64,000 nucleotides of DNA from Circinella minor (Eukaryota > Mucoromycota > Mucoromycetes > Mucorales > Lichtheimiaceae), in the NCBI GenBank assembly GCA_016758965.1, contig JAEPRB010000001.1, positions 496,001-560,000 on the forward strand, written 5' to 3'. The translations under genes were made by a program, and so were the position numbers. Each line of letters opens with the position of its first letter. The stretch's first letter is position 1. Positions 11,827-24,572 of this stretch are shown here, piece by piece. Under the pieces are notes generated by a model. That model was not told where the DNA came from. It did no database searches and saw nothing but the letters and a program-made list of their open reading frames with translations.

Positions 11827-13308
11827 ATGACAACATCTTCAGCATTCGTACCGTGGATGATACCACACGAAACTCATAGTCTTTTTGACAATCATGCGAA
11901 TGTTACCCCTTTTCCACGCAGTTCTGATGCACAGTTCACACATGGTCGTGATATGAATAACGATGATAACATGATTTTGCTACGACCTATTGTTCAAGAA
12001 AAACAATCGATTGTAGCAACTTTACCATCTTTACAAGATGTGATGTTTTTTTCAGAAGAAGAAGAAGATCCTGCATCATCACCCCCACCTGGAAGTAACA
12101 GTAGTTGTCGATCTCAAAGTTTAAGCTCATGGTCTTCTATTGATGATGATAATAATGATAATGGTCGAAAAAATTCAATTGCTTCATTACTTAACTCTCC
12201 TTCTACGAGATCATCTTCTATGTTATCATCCGACTCTCCATCATCTCTATCGTCCATGTCGTTATCATCTTCGCCGCCACCTCTATCATCAATGACGATG
12301 TTGCAACAACAACAACAAAAACATCACCGTTATAATCCTCAACAACAACAGTCATCGTCTATGAAGCGTGGTCGTCCTCGACAAAATTCTACAACAAAAC
12401 AACTTGAGCATCAACAACAACAACCGAATAAACGAATTAAAAGACCAGCTCCTGTTGTAACTACAAATCAAGAAAAAAAACGTTGTGGTAATGGTAATGC
12501 AGTCACAAAGGGTCTACGCCACTTTAGCAAACTTGTGTCTGATAAGGTAGCCGAACGCGGGGTGACAACCTACAACCAAGTTGCTGATGAACTTGCAACA
12601 GAAATTCGGGATGGTCGTAAACAAGGTTATGATCAAAAAAATATCCGTCGACGTGTTTATGATGCACTTAACGTATTGATGGCCATGGATATTATTGCAA
12701 AAGATAAAAAAGAAATCCGTTGGCTTGGTATACCTCATAATCTTCAACAACCGATTGAACAACAACAACAGCAACAGCAAACCAATGAACATTGTAGAAG
12801 TAAAAATAATAATAATAATAAAATAATCATTGAAAAACGAGAACGATTGATGCGAGAAATTCAACAAGAAGAGCAGCGACAACATAATTTGATACGATCA
12901 AAAGATCAGATGCGCAGCATTCTATGTAACAAGATGGAACAATATGTACGATTAAGACAACTTGTTCAACGAAACCAACAATGTTCAAATAATATAGATA
13001 ACAACAAAATGAATGTCGACAATAAAAATATTTCATTACCGTTTTTTATTGTTGGATGTAATGATCCTTCTTATCAAGTAGAAATTGCTCCCGATGCACG
13101 ACAAGCAATTATCAGTTGTACTAACAACAGTAATAGTCACAATGAGTACGATCTTAATTCCAATAGTAATATCCCCATTTACGAAGATGCGCGTGTTTTA
13201 CAGTCATTAGGATTTCATCACATGTCAAGGCAAGACAAGCTCGGATTTTTACCTGATTCAAATTGGTCTCAATATCTTATTCATGATTCTATCTCTGTTG
13301 GATCATAA
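11827..13308 (+). CDS. DP: Transcription factor DP (E2F dimerisation partner)
   Basis: A single exon of 493 residues starting at the ATG of MTTSSAF. After a long Ser/Gln-rich N terminus comes the DP winged-helix DNA-binding domain at residues 228-304 (KGLRHFSKLVSDKVAERG, YDQKNIRRRVYDALNVLMAM, KKEIRWLG). The RRRVYD motif contacts DNA in the E2F/DP family, and NVLMAMDII is characteristic of DP rather than E2F. A coiled coil (about 335-395, EKRERLMREIQQEEQRQ) and the C-terminal DP dimerisation region (LPFFIVGCNDPSYQVEIAPD, YEDARVLQSLGF) follow. DP proteins pair with E2F to control G1/S genes in the nucleus, as in animals and plants. Budding yeast lacks the family, while early-diverging fungi keep it. 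The polyglutamine runs are low-complexity inserts. Confidence 0.95.
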   Translation: MTTSSAFVPWMIPHETHSLFDNHANVTPFPRSSDAQFTHGRDMNNDDNMILLRPIVQEKQSIVATLPSLQDVMFFSEEEEDPASSPPPGSNSSCRSQSLSSWSSIDDDNNDNGRKNSIASLLNSPSTRSSSMLSSDSPSSLSSMSLSSSPPPLSSMTMLQQQQQKHHRYNPQQQQSSSMKRGRPRQNSTTKQLEHQQQQPNKRIKRPAPVVTTNQEKKRCGNGNAVTKGLRHFSKLVSDKVAERGVTTYNQVADELATEIRDGRKQGYDQKNIRRRVYDALNVLMAMDIIAKDKKEIRWLGIPHNLQQPIEQQQQQQQTNEHCRSKNNNNNKIIIEKRERLMREIQQEEQRQHNLIRSKDQMRSILCNKMEQYVRLRQLVQRNQQCSNNIDNNKMNVDNKNISLPFFIVGCNDPSYQVEIAPDARQAIISCTNNSNSHNEYDLNSNSNIPIYEDARVLQSLGFHHMSRQDKLGFLPDSNWSQYLIHDSISVGS

Positions 13309-14951
13309 TCATTCATGTTCATTATTACAATTTTTCATTATCATCATCATTATTTTTTACATGTTAAACATACCCAAACAACAATTTCATCCCATGCTTT
13401 TTTACCTCCATTTCATCCCACACGCATTTTTTTTTAGTTAGTATACCATTTTTTTCTTCTTTCTTGTGATTATGCCCATTTTCTCTTTTTTGCTTCTTCT
13501 TTTATTTTTATACATTATGTGTGACTTTATATAGTTGAATTAGTTTTCATTTCACTTAATCCAAATACTTCCGCCCATTTCTTTTCTTTTCACTTTCTAC
13601 CCGTAATTCCCTTTTTTTTTCATTTTGTAAGTTTCCATTTTCTTTTTCTTTTTTTATAAAGACAAAACAGAGCACAAACAAAAAAAAAAGATTTTCTTTT
13701 TTTTTACGTAAACAAAAAGAAAAACAAATTCTATTCATTTTATCGCATATATATTTTTTTTATTGTATTTATTAACAACATACGGTTTGCACACTTAAAT
13801 TGCCACAAATATTTTTATTATGTTTATTGTTTATAATTTTTGTCATCACGATTTTTATTGGGATCTCCTTGAACTATAAAAAAAATACTATTATGTACCG
13901 CAGGACTGGGTAACTGAACTAAATTTTATAATTTTATTTTATAGTGTCAATCTTTTTAGCATATTAAATTAAGTATATGAAAAAAAAAGTATAAAACTAT
14001 ATATGCAGATCATCGTCTCTGGAATAATAAATCACGTTTGTTTTTATTTACTTTACTTTCATATGAATTAGTTTATTTCGCTTAATAGTTTACAATTAGT
14101 TTAATATTTTAAAGCATATATAAAGTTTTATTACGTAGTCAATGTTTTTTTGTTATTTACATGATGTAATAATGAAATATACTATAAAACTAAACTAATT
14201 TTGTCAAGAAAAAAAAATCATTTAGCTCTCTAAAAAAAAAAAGGTCATAAATAAAAGGATAATACATACTTTGAAATCTATGTATAGCGTTTTTAACAGC
14301 ATATACCGCTATTTAAAAAAAAATCATGGTCTCTTGGCAACAAAATTATGTTATGAATACTTGCGCACTGTAAATATAAATATACTATTGGAATAAGGTA
14401 GCTTTTTCTTTTGAAGAACTTCATACGTAATCAAACTATGTATCATCAAAACTTTACACCATGGTATAATTTTCTTTATGAATATGGGTAGAGCAATGAT
14501 GTTGATGAAAATGGCAGACCTGAACCTTATGAATTACATTGTTGATCAGAATCTTTTTGCACTTAAATCCTTCATATCGTCACACACCGAATATTTGCAA
14601 AAGTAGTCTCTACAAGTATTATACACGTCAATCTAGAACATTTAGATTATGTATGGGATGAAAGAATTGCAGACTGAAATAGGAGAGAAATAATTGAGCG
14701 TCGTCAAAATTTGGCGTTCCTGCTGGTGTAATGGTGCCAACTACAAGAGCCAAAAACTACAACAGTATACCATTTCTGCCTCAGGTTTAATCAATTACCT
14801 AAGCGATTAAGTGCAACATATAAAAAAAGAATAATTATTTATTTGTTTATTTTTGCATGTAAAAATAAACATCATTATTCTTGTTTGCATATTCATAACA
14901 GAGTATTCACTTAATAACTGGTTCTATCAGCTGATGATTCTTTTTTTACTA
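13309..14951. other. Spacer with decayed sequence
   Basis: T-rich 3' flank of the DP gene, then AT-rich DNA. Around 14460-14830 the plus strand is slightly richer in GC and reads broken protein-like stretches (for example NLEHLDYVWDERIAD) with stops. This may be an old element or pseudogene, but no family was recognised. Confidence 0.4.
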
Positions 14952-15281
14952 CAGTCAATAACTCCTGCTTTTGCATAACTGAGAGATTTTCAAAAATGGG
15001 AGGTGCACCCTTTGATTTTGGAAATGCTAAAAACATTTAATGGAATCACAACTTGCAACTTGCATTGAAAGTTGCCGCTTATCGGGAGTAAACTATACTA
15101 TTGTGAATAGTATTTTCTTATGAGTTATTATCCAAATGGGGAAATACCAAAATTCCAGCAAATCATAATTGATGAGATGTCGTATTAAAATATATATCAA
15201 GTCTCGCTTGTTACAAGTCTTCGGTTCTGCAACAAAAAATGAGTAAATATCAGGTGTGCAAAAACTGCAGGGGGTCGACTG
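14952..15281. mobile_element. MITE-like element with TA target duplication (copy 1)
   Basis: About 330 bp, bounded by CTA|CAGTCAATAACTCC and GGGGTCGACTG|TAG, so flanked by TA on both sides. The ends are imperfect inverted repeats (CAGTC(A/G)A...TTTTGCA). The body aligns in direct orientation with 31826-32171 (AATGGAATC.CAACTTGC, CTTATCGGGA.TAAAC, GGTTCTG.AACAAAAAAT.AG). No coding capacity. Short size, terminal repeats and TA duplication fit a non-autonomous Tc1/mariner/pogo element. Confidence 0.75.
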
Positions 15282-15282
15282 T

Positions 15283-15375
15283 AGTACGCTGTACACTAAT
15301 CTGACTCTTGATTTTTGACCTAATAAAAGCCATCATGTCTTGAACAATTACTTTAAATGTTTTGAATTTTTTTTT
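15283..15375. repeat. Dispersed repeat R3, copy 1
   Basis: Directly abuts the MITE. The sequence from GTACGCTGTAC through GACTCTTGATTTTTGACC and GCCATCATGTCTTGAACA is present inverted at 26290-26398. Identity looks high, suggesting recent spread. Unknown element. Confidence 0.75.
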
Positions 15376-17138
15376 CTACATATGATATAATGCTTAATTA
15401 TGTACGATCATTTATGGATACGGTTTATATTACGTAAACTCAGATTTATGTAACATTCAAAATATGATTTATTTGGAACTTGCTAGCGAAAACCCCCTTT
15501 CACTTTTTAAAAACTCTGATTTTCACTAATGATTTTTTTTTAATTATCATATTACGAACCATATTGCCCTTCATTTTCAAATTTATTTATTTTTTCATTT
15601 GAAAACATTATTTTCATTTGTGTGCAATCGTGCCATTCGTATAGGAAAATCTCTAATTTTTATATGTGAGAGAACTTACTTTTATAAGTGAATAACCTTA
15701 TGTTTTATAAACGAAGAAGTTTACTTACTTTATAAGCTGATAACATTATTATCATAGACGAGCAAATGAGCTCTCATAACTTAATAAAGTCATTTATCAC
15801 AAGCAGACAAACTTGTCCTTTGTAAGCGAATAAAATTATATTTTTTAAGCGGTAAATTCGTGGGTTTGTATCCGGAGACAAATGTGAAATCTTGTACGTG
15901 AAAACAATTCGTGTGCAAGAACTTGGATAGTTCATACACAATGATCGAAACCTTCCAAGGTAAACTATTAGATAAACATGTTTATTTTTAATATAATCTA
16001 AACTTGCTTCAGATCAACTGGTGATAGAAATCACAAACCATCAAAAAGAAAAAAAATGAAAACAGAGTTTTCGTTGGATACGCAAGAAAGTCACCGGGAA
16101 ATGAATCCCAGGATACCCGAACACGTCTTTTGAAAAAAATGATAGAGCACCTGAAGACACGCTCGCTGGTCGACAAAGCATATGTTTCGCCATCTTCCCA
16201 AGCGTCCGATCCAATTGAAGAATGACTACTGGCAGGATGAACCAGGCAGCCACTAACATAGGATTCTCCAAAATCAAACTATTTGGTCCTATGTACCCCT
16301 CTCCCAGAGCAAAAGGGCTACCTGCATACAAGGATGTGTGAATACCAGGTTTACGCTTCCCCTTTAGAACTTTTTCAACTAGATGGCTTTTTACATCTTC
16401 CAAATATCTAAAGTCACACCAGCAAGTAGCAATGGTAGCAATTACTCTCGTGAACACGCTCTCTGTATATTTTATCACGAAAATCAATACCCCCATTGCC
16501 GAAAAATGCTTCGAACCTTTTAAAGACAGATACAAAATATGTCATTTGGGAGAACCCACTAGTACCGGTCACATCACTGAAAACAAATCAACCAAAGGTC
16601 ACAAATCTGACTCCCATGAGTACAAGAATTAATCAAACAGAGCTATTACCGTGTAATAGTTTGAAGGATGAGCAAAGAAGATCAAGGGATACAAGAAAGT
16701 GGATTGCTTTTGACTTTATTGAACCATCTCAATGTAGAATGGCTCATGTATAGCTAGTTTAATATTATTTATTATGGAAGGCTAAGTGACATTCGTCTAT
16801 AGACATGTAGTCACTTCTTTGCGGTATAAAGGATAAGAAAATATATTAATGGATTTTAATAGTTTAAAATTTATATTTATTATGGAAGACTAGATTGACC
16901 TGCACCTATGGGTATATGGTCGCTTCCTTGCGGTACAGAATGAGAAGAATAATAATATTTACAAAGTGATATGGGGGTTGTGGCAATAGCTGAAAAACCC
17001 CAGTATGGGGAAAAGCTAGAGCTAGCATAAGAAATAGAGTGTGGGAGAGGCGAAGAAGAAAGAAAAGAATAACAGAAAAATAAAATTAACAGAAGATAAT
17101 TGTGGCAGGAGAGAGAGAGAGGGTACTAAAATGAAGTG
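15376..17138. other. Unresolved region with a relatively GC-rich block
   Basis: From about 16040 to 16760 base composition rises and both strands stay open for long stretches. On the minus strand 16535-16041 is open for 164 codons; on the plus strand 16496-16753 is open. Neither translation matches a family I recognise, so this may be a decayed transposon. 15660-15870 has loosely repeated AAGTGAATAAC / AAGCTGATAAC phrases. 16945-17138 is purine-rich. Confidence 0.35.
16766..16945 (+). repeat. Two-copy imperfect tandem repeat
   Basis: TTTATTATGGAAGGCTA...CTTTGCGGTATAAAGGAT and TTTATTATGGAAGACTA...CCTTGCGGTACAGAATGA are about 70 bp each and spaced about 105 bp apart. Function unknown. Confidence 0.6.
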
Positions 17139-17900
17139 TTAGTCAGGTGATGTTGATGATGGTGGTGCTAAGAATTCCAAAGCTTCCTCTGGTGCTGGCT
17201 CATCTTCGTCAAATATATCATCTGGATGGCTGAGAAAATCAATTTCTCTGAGCACCCGAATCAATGCTGGCCAAACAGTTTTCCATTTACCCATAATAAG
17301 ACCAACTTCAGATTTTGGTAAAAGGTTAAGGATGTGATCGAGTTGGTGCATATTAGGTGGGAGTTCTGGTATGGCGCCGAATTTATCAATCAAATCTATA
17401 AGAAGAGACTGAAGAAGAATGGATTTTAATATCTGTTATTTCTTTTGTCTTTGCTATCTAGTACATTATTGCTTTTATGTGTATATAAAATAGCTTAAAC
17501 AATATATGTCAAATATGTGATCAATCATGTTTTTCCTTTTTTTTTTTTAGTATTATCATTTGAGAAAAAACATTATGAGCGTCCTCGCTGGACTGGTTTC
17601 GAGTGACACTCAAATTTTTCTACACAGCGCTTATCGTTCAAAAGTTCTTCCAGTGTATATCTCTCAACTTCGTAAGTAACTGGGGGGCGATCAACAAAGA
17701 CTTGCTGAACCTGTTCATAGTCTCTGGAGAATGGGTTAGTGAACTATACATAAATTATAGTACAGTAATTCTTTTATAACATACTTGATAAAAGTTAATG
17801 ATTTCGTGAGTCTGCTGTGAGACCGGCCTAATCGATTACCACAATTATCACCTTCTTTCTCGTTTGCTTTAACATATTAAGCATTTATACAAAAAGAAGG
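17139..17900 (-). CDS. Exon-like fragments of an unrecognised protein
   Basis: Two coding-looking pieces lie on the minus strand. One, about 17750-17572, follows a TATAG acceptor and reads NPFSRDYEQVQQVFVDRPPV ... LNDKRCVEKFECHSKP then stop. The other, about 17400-17139, follows CTTCTTATAG and contains HQLDHILNLLPKSEVGLIMG ... REIDFLSHPDDIFDEDEPAP then stop. A third possible piece lies at 17880-17795. The two end in separate stops, so they are either two genes' last exons or parts of a decayed element. I do not recognise either. Confidence 0.3.
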
Positions 17901-18474
17901 CATTAGACAATATAATGCAACAAACGGATATGACACGAATCTTACCTTGTGTATTGACATCTGCATATGTCGCAATCACGTCATCTTGGTAATCGCGAAA
18001 ACCAGCTGATGGGTCTTTTTAGAACTGAATGTTGTGACCATCCATCAAGTTGGTTGTTTGATAAAGCCTTTTGGTTTTAATATACAAACTACGTAGCCGA
18101 GCAACTTTGTAGGCTGACAAATGGGAAAACACTTGGTAAGTTTAAGTTTTTGTGTTTTCATCGGTTACTACTGTTTTTGGTCTTGCCATTGATCCGGCCT
18201 TGCTATCTTGTCCTGAAAGTGTATTTTTGCATAAATAGTATTTTCTAACATACAATGGCTTAAAAAAACAATACTTTTGTTTTATTTTGAATAATTTTTT
18301 CTTTTTGGTTTTAGTAGTACGTATAATGATAATGAGTTGACTTATTCAACTTATTAAAATTACTACGTGACGAATATTACATAACCATATCGTACATTTA
18401 TATTATATGTATTCCATCCTCTCACTTTACATGAATAATTAGTCGAACATCATTCCATTAAATATAAAAGACAT
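17901..18474. other. AT-rich spacer
   Basis: No gene, RNA or element end recognised. Confidence 0.4.
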
Positions 18475-18772
18475 AACCAATTAACCACTATTATTTTTTT
18501 TATTCGTTCTTGTTATGTCTATTACTCCGGACAAAAGAAAAAAGGAACATCAAAGAAAGGATGAAATTAGCAACAACTGTTATAAATGGTTTCAGAGAAT
18601 GAACTAGATTAATGTTTATATACGTACGTAATAATTCAATATAACATGTCTTCTCATCCCTTTGTATAAAACATCGTTTAGTCATGATCTGATAAAATAA
18701 GGTAGTTACGTGGTTTAGAAAAGATATAAAAGAGTAGTTATATTATTTCAGGAATAAACAGATTCTCAACTA
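18475..18772. repeat. Dispersed repeat R2, copy 1
   Basis: The reverse complement matches 26638-26917 almost throughout (ACCAATTAA.CACTATTATTT ... GGAATAAACAGATTCTCAAC). About 290 bp with no coding capacity. No clear terminal inverted repeat or target duplication was found. Confidence 0.8.
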
Positions 18773-19950
18773 TATTTACTTTAGTGTCATCCTTCTATTT
18801 TACTACTAGCATTAATATCACACTTAATGAGCATATTTTCTGATTTATTAGAGTGTATACGTATAACTTATTAAGATTTGTTGACTCGACTGAGTAATTG
18901 AGGCACGGGTCATATTATAGAACGAGGGCCATTAACGCCAATTGGAATACATGAATTAATAAACTGTAACCGTAGATATAGGTGTTAGACAAAGATACAA
19001 TGATCCGGACCTGTTACTCGATAATTTCACACATTGACATTCCTACCATATTCCAATAAGTAAATAAAGAAAACAAAGAATGGAGCAATAATTTGAAAGG
19101 GACAGAAAAACTAAAAGACTTTTATCAATCAGGATATTGTTTTATTTCTTCGTATGCTATATTACATTCTTTACACAAGTAACCAATCAAAAAAAACAGA
19201 AAAACCAGAGCTAAATAGTGCTTGTGTGAACGATTTTAAGTTGTATATGATATATAAAAAGATGAATAAACGAAAAATGGGATTATACACTGGATGAATT
19301 TATTTTTATTAAAATTAATATCATTAGGATCATACTTGTTTTACCATTTTATTACAAGCTTAAATTCTGACACCACTATTATATATACTTATTTGTGGCG
19401 CAAGAGAGAAACAGAGATACAGAGACCATCTTTTGTCTTTTTCACAAATATATAATCATCTTTCACCAGCTGAGTTTTACTATCTAATATAAATTGTTGC
19501 TTGCATAAATTTTACATATTTATTTTAATAAAATTGAAGAACAATTAAAATATAAACAAAAAAGGTATATTTTATGAAAGTAAAACAAAATAGTTTTTAT
19601 AAGAAAAAAAGTAGTACCACAGAAAGTCAACAGATCAAGCAAGAAAAAGATGATGTTGCAAAACTATTAATGGGTGACACAGGCAGAGGCTGAAAACCTT
19701 TGAATTGACATATATGGTGTTAAAAGCGGAGCCAAACCTGGCAACAAAGTATTTGATTTATCAAAAACATGGACAAATTTGCTACTGGGGATCAGTTGAA
19801 AATATATTTTGTTTTTGGTGTGACAAAAAAAAAATATTTATAAAACGTTATTTGATTTAATAGAACTTCTTGATCTCTTTTTTCTTTTGTTTCTCATATA
19901 CTCTTTTTTTTTATATCCAATTCACAAATTAAAAGCACATAGTAGTAATA
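18773..19950. other. AT-rich spacer and promoter of the next gene
   Basis: No coding exon recognised. The last 100 bases are T-rich and precede the ATG at 19951. Confidence 0.4.
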
Positions 19951-20563
19951 ATGGATTATGATAGTTTAGAAACCTATTACATTGGCCGAATTGTTGGTAC
20001 AGTTATTGGATCAGTAGTTGGTCTTATTATTGTAAGTGAATTACAATTTGGATTCTTTTTTCTAGAAAATAAACTTATAGAAGCAAACAGTTAAAAAAAC
20101 TATTTTACGCCGCTACATATATACTTTTCTTCTAATCCACAAAATAAAAATTCGCTAGCTCATTATTATTGCAGTATGCATAAGAAAACGTCAAAAGCAA
20201 GAAATGGTTCAACAACAGCAACAAGTATACTATCAATATCCTCCAGGACAACAACCACCACATATACAAGCAGTTCCAGGACAAGGAGGTTCACCTGTAC
20301 CAGTACAACAAATGCAGGCACCAATGCAACAAATGGTAGCAATTCCTATTCCTGCAGGTAGTGCACAATTACCTCAACAACCCCCACAACCTGGTTATTA
20401 TTATGCTGTGTTGCAACCACCGCAACAAGCTGCAGCACCCACAACGTCAACACCTAATTCACCTGCACCACAGTACCACGAACAACTACATCAACAACAA
20501 CTACAACAACCACAAATGGGAACAAGTTCAAATAGTCCAGGAAGTGCAAAAGAACAAGTATAA
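19951..20563 (+). CDS. Small single-pass membrane protein with Pro/Gln-rich tail
   Basis: Two exons (19951-20031 and 20159-20563) give 161 residues. The acceptor at TTCGCTAG|CTC is preferred because it keeps frame and continues the helix. The later TTGCAG acceptor gives an early stop. Residues about 13-36 form one long hydrophobic helix (IVGTVIGSVVGLIILIIIAV) followed by CIRKRQKQ, a basic stop-transfer stretch. The rest is Pro/Gln/Tyr-rich (YYQYPPGQQPPHIQ). The short acidic N terminus probably faces the lumen or outside and the tail the cytosol, by the positive-inside rule. The layout resembles small tail-signalling or adaptor membrane proteins, but no family is recognised. The low-complexity tail probably mediates protein contacts (inference). 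Confidence 0.7.
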
Positions 20564-23500
20564 ATTACATGAAAAAAAATATTAAATCTTTTCTGAAGAA
20601 GAATATTTTTTTTTGTGCTAATAAGTACAATTATTGAATGTATTTTGTACTTTTTCTTTTTATTTCGTTGTCTTTTGTCAACTATGTAACATTATAAATT
20701 ATTATATACCTTATAAATACTCAATTGACGTTGTAGTTCATAGTTTTTACACCTACTATCCTTATTGTATACATACTATTTAAACTTGCTTTTTCTAATA
20801 TATAAATGAGCATTACTGTATTTTTTTTTGTTGTGGTATCCCACATGTAAATCAAATTATAAAGTCGTGAACGGCGAAATTTTTATTTTCAAAAACGAGC
20901 AATTATTATTTATTGTTATGTGAATCAAGAATAACTAATATGTTTTAACAAAAAAAGCTACTGTAACTATTCTACCCACTTATTGGAACTGCTGCGTCGT
21001 CATCATTTTTTTTAACCATTAGTTAGTACGTAAGATATTATTCACTAATATAGTTTTTTTTTTGTTGCTTTCTCGTCTCAACTTTTATTGCGACACAGTT
21101 TTTAACCGTTGCATTTTTCGTCACAGTGGTATTTTACCCTCCCTTTCTTAAAATTCTTTTTGTTACACGATAGTTTGTACGCAGCTTGTGAATTTTTTTA
21201 AAAAGTATAAAACAGCACTATATGACAAATTAAATGGTAAAACCTTCAGACCCCAATAGTTGTTTTATATAGATTTACTAATGCTTGCTACTTTTTTTTG
21301 GTTATTAATAAATATACCTATCATCTAACATATGGTTTAACAATAATAAAAAATTGTCGTCTTTTTCGATTTTCTTTTACTATAAAATTAAAAATATAAG
21401 GGGCACAGAGTATGAAAAAAACTTAATTAGTAATGATCCTGGGAGCTCTCTTATTCTTTCCCTCTTACTTTTTTTTTATTCCAGGTCAAGTCAGTATGAA
21501 GATGACTCTGTCGATCAGTGATTTGGGTTTTGTTATCTGTGGCGCAGAAAAACTTCAACGAATAAGTTTATATATTTTTTTTTTCTCACGAGAAATAATA
21601 ATATTTTGTTCTTATTCATATGTTGGTATATAAGTATGTGTTATTCTCTGAATTAAAGAAGTTTTAAAGAAACAAGATTGGACTACGTACATTATAAAGA
21701 TAGCAGTGGTTTCTTTTCTTGTACAAAACGTATATTTACCTATATAGATTTAATTACGTATAATAAAATGTTATTTTTTTACGCCATTTAACTATTCAAT
21801 CCCCCTCCCCGTATTCCCGATCGTCAACCAAGTGTTTTTTTTTTCTTTTATGAGGATAATGGGTTTCGACGTTTTATTAGATCAAAAATTATAAGTAGAA
21901 CTGAAACTTCTTTTGTCAAAGCGCGTGAAGTCAAAGAAACAAAAAAGAACGATTTTATCACGCTATAATGGTACCAAAAATCAAAAGCACGCTTATATTA
22001 AAAAGGCGTACGTATAAGTTTTTTTTTATTTGATATATTTAATTGTGCTTCTCCTTAAATTATGTCTTTTTCTAGTGAATTCATCTGTATATATATATGA
22101 ATACTTATTCAATTGAAAAAAAATACCAATAGGTATATTCTATTGTAATGCTGTATATATATGCTGTGTGATGATCCCCCTAATAAATAGAAGCATTTTA
22201 ATCAAGAATAGTGCTAATATGATACTAAAAATAATTTAACATTGTCATTATTCTTAGTGGGTTACCGTTGTTAACCTTTTACTTAAGCTAAGAAGTCAGC
22301 CCATAAATGCAAAGAATTCAATTGATGTAAAACATATGGTTTTTAAAAGAAATTATACTTTACATTTTTAAAATAAGATGCGACGTTGATATATCATTAT
22401 GTTGTTCACGCGTCGAAGAATGTAACCATGACAATGCGAGTTCTCTGCAGCTTTTTTATAGTACAGAATTAACTAAGTAATCATGGGAGTGAAGAATCAA
22501 ATGATCGAAATATACCATGTCGTGAGGATGTGGATATATTTAACTACAGATATTATTTATCATTATCGGTGGTATGACAGTTACGTCTAATTTTTACATT
22601 ATGTATAACATTGTCGCCTTGTTTATAAATGATCTCTTAATAATGATTTACATACATATAAGTAAAACGTTTATCTCAAAGCTTGATATTTTGTGTGTTG
22701 ACATCTTATCTAATCGATTCATTCAGAGTTATCTTACTTTTTGTCTGCTATTATTTCCCAATATATTAGTTTCCCACTGTGTTATTTGATCATCAAATAA
22801 TGAATGTCACTGTTTATTGCAGTTATTTTCACTCATTGTTGCTTTTTTTCGTCTATTTTATAAACTATATCTTTGTTTCTTTTTTGTTTCTGAAAAATAG
22901 TATATGTTTTGATATAATAATGCATCAACCAAGAACTTAAATCTTGAGCTGGGAGGATCATAATTGATTGCTGTCATCTTTTCATTTTTGTAGGTAATAA
23001 TGAAATTGACCTTAATTGGATGGTTTTTTTTAAAATAAAGGCACCATAATACCAACTTTCATCCAGCTATATTAAGCAGATATATTCCCATATATTTTTC
23101 TTTATCATTCATTTTTATCGATTTATTATATAATAGGAGATTTCTTTATTACAACGTACATCTAATGGTCTCCACTTTTACAAAAGTAAAGAGTCTTGAT
23201 TTATGTATTCATTATCTAATAATACTATTCGATAAAAAGAACCAGGGAATCAAAAATAATTGGAACTATTTGTACATTTCTTTATTTGATATAAATTAAC
23301 ACACATATTGTCGTCCTTTTGTTTTTACAGGAACGTTTCGAGTAACCGGCTTAAAACCAATATATACATAGTTATAAAATTGATTTTTTTAAGTAAAACA
23401 TAAGATAGATGGCACTTCATTTATTTAGTATATAGTAAGCTGAAATAGAAATCTAGACATCCTTTTATTTCTCTCCTGGATAATTGTCTTTTAACTTAAA

Positions 23501-24572
23501 TCGTTATGCAGATCTCTTGCATCTAATTAAATTATATAATTAGATTATCAACAGCGAATAAACAAAAAAGCATTTTTATGTATAAAATGATGTTTTTAAA
23601 ATATGCACCATTCTATATATATGCATGTATAACGTTGTTATATTATAATAAACAGAACTTGAAGGAAAACTAACTACATATATTATTGATATTCTTATTG
23701 TCATCAATATAAAGATAATATTTTATATTAATCCCAGTGACTAATTTTTAGCAGAATTATTATTAGTTTACAAGATCTGCAAAAGAGAAAATAAAAGGAG
23801 GTGTTAAAAAAAGTTATAACTCAAATGTTCCGACAAACAATAATGTAATTCGGTTGCTAAGGTTTTTTTTTTTTTTGTTCTTTTAGCTTGCATAAAATAA
23901 TAATAGTAAAACGGTTAACTATAAATGGGGACGACAAGTTTTTTTTTATTTTGCTTTTTTGTTATTTATTTATTTATTTTGGTTGGAATATCAATTTTCT
24001 TTCAAAAAAATTGATGAATAATGAATTATAATGGCTATGATTATTATTTTTTACTATTAAAAAAAACCGGATCGACAAATGTTAGGGGGGGAGGCGAGAA
24101 GGTTATGAATAAAAAAACAAGTGTGCTACATGGACAATAAATACTATCCCGTTTTAAGCAACTAAAGCTACTTTTAGATTTTTTGTAATGTTTTATGCCG
24201 AATTTATTTCTTCCCCCGAATTCTCTCTCCTTCAACCCTCCCCCAAAAAAACATGTTCCCGTTAATTTTTTTTTTTTTTTTGACAAATTCATATAAAAAT
24301 ATTTTATATTCAATAAGAAATGTGGCAAATAGAAAAGATGATCGTTATTATGAAATAAATGGATGAAGGGGAGGAAATAGGGGTTACAAAGTGAAAATTA
24401 AAACATGACATGAAACAAATGGATGGCTATTGTTTTTGGGATTCTTGGAAAAATTATATATAAAAAAAACCAAAAAAAAAAAAAAATATATTACTAAAAA
24501 TATACACTTACAAATAAGAAAGGAAGAAAAAGGGTTCGTTAAAATGTGTAAGTGCGTGTACAACAATAAGAA
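20564..24572. other. 4-kb AT-rich region without recognised genes
   Basis: No exon series, RNA gene or transposon end could be supported. There are isolated short open stretches (for example 21433-21633 and 22574-22789), but they have AT-rich, hydrophobic translations typical of chance. Long T runs occur at 23865-23876 and 24270-24281. Confidence 0.45.

Noticed and set aside
12514..12885. Minus-strand open frame inside the DP gene
   Set aside because: It is the complement of the conserved winged-helix coding sequence; hydrophobic shadow translation.
16041..16535. 164-codon open frame on the minus strand
   Set aside because: Open on more than one frame because of base composition; the translation resembles no family and has no clear splice context. 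Kept only as an unresolved region.
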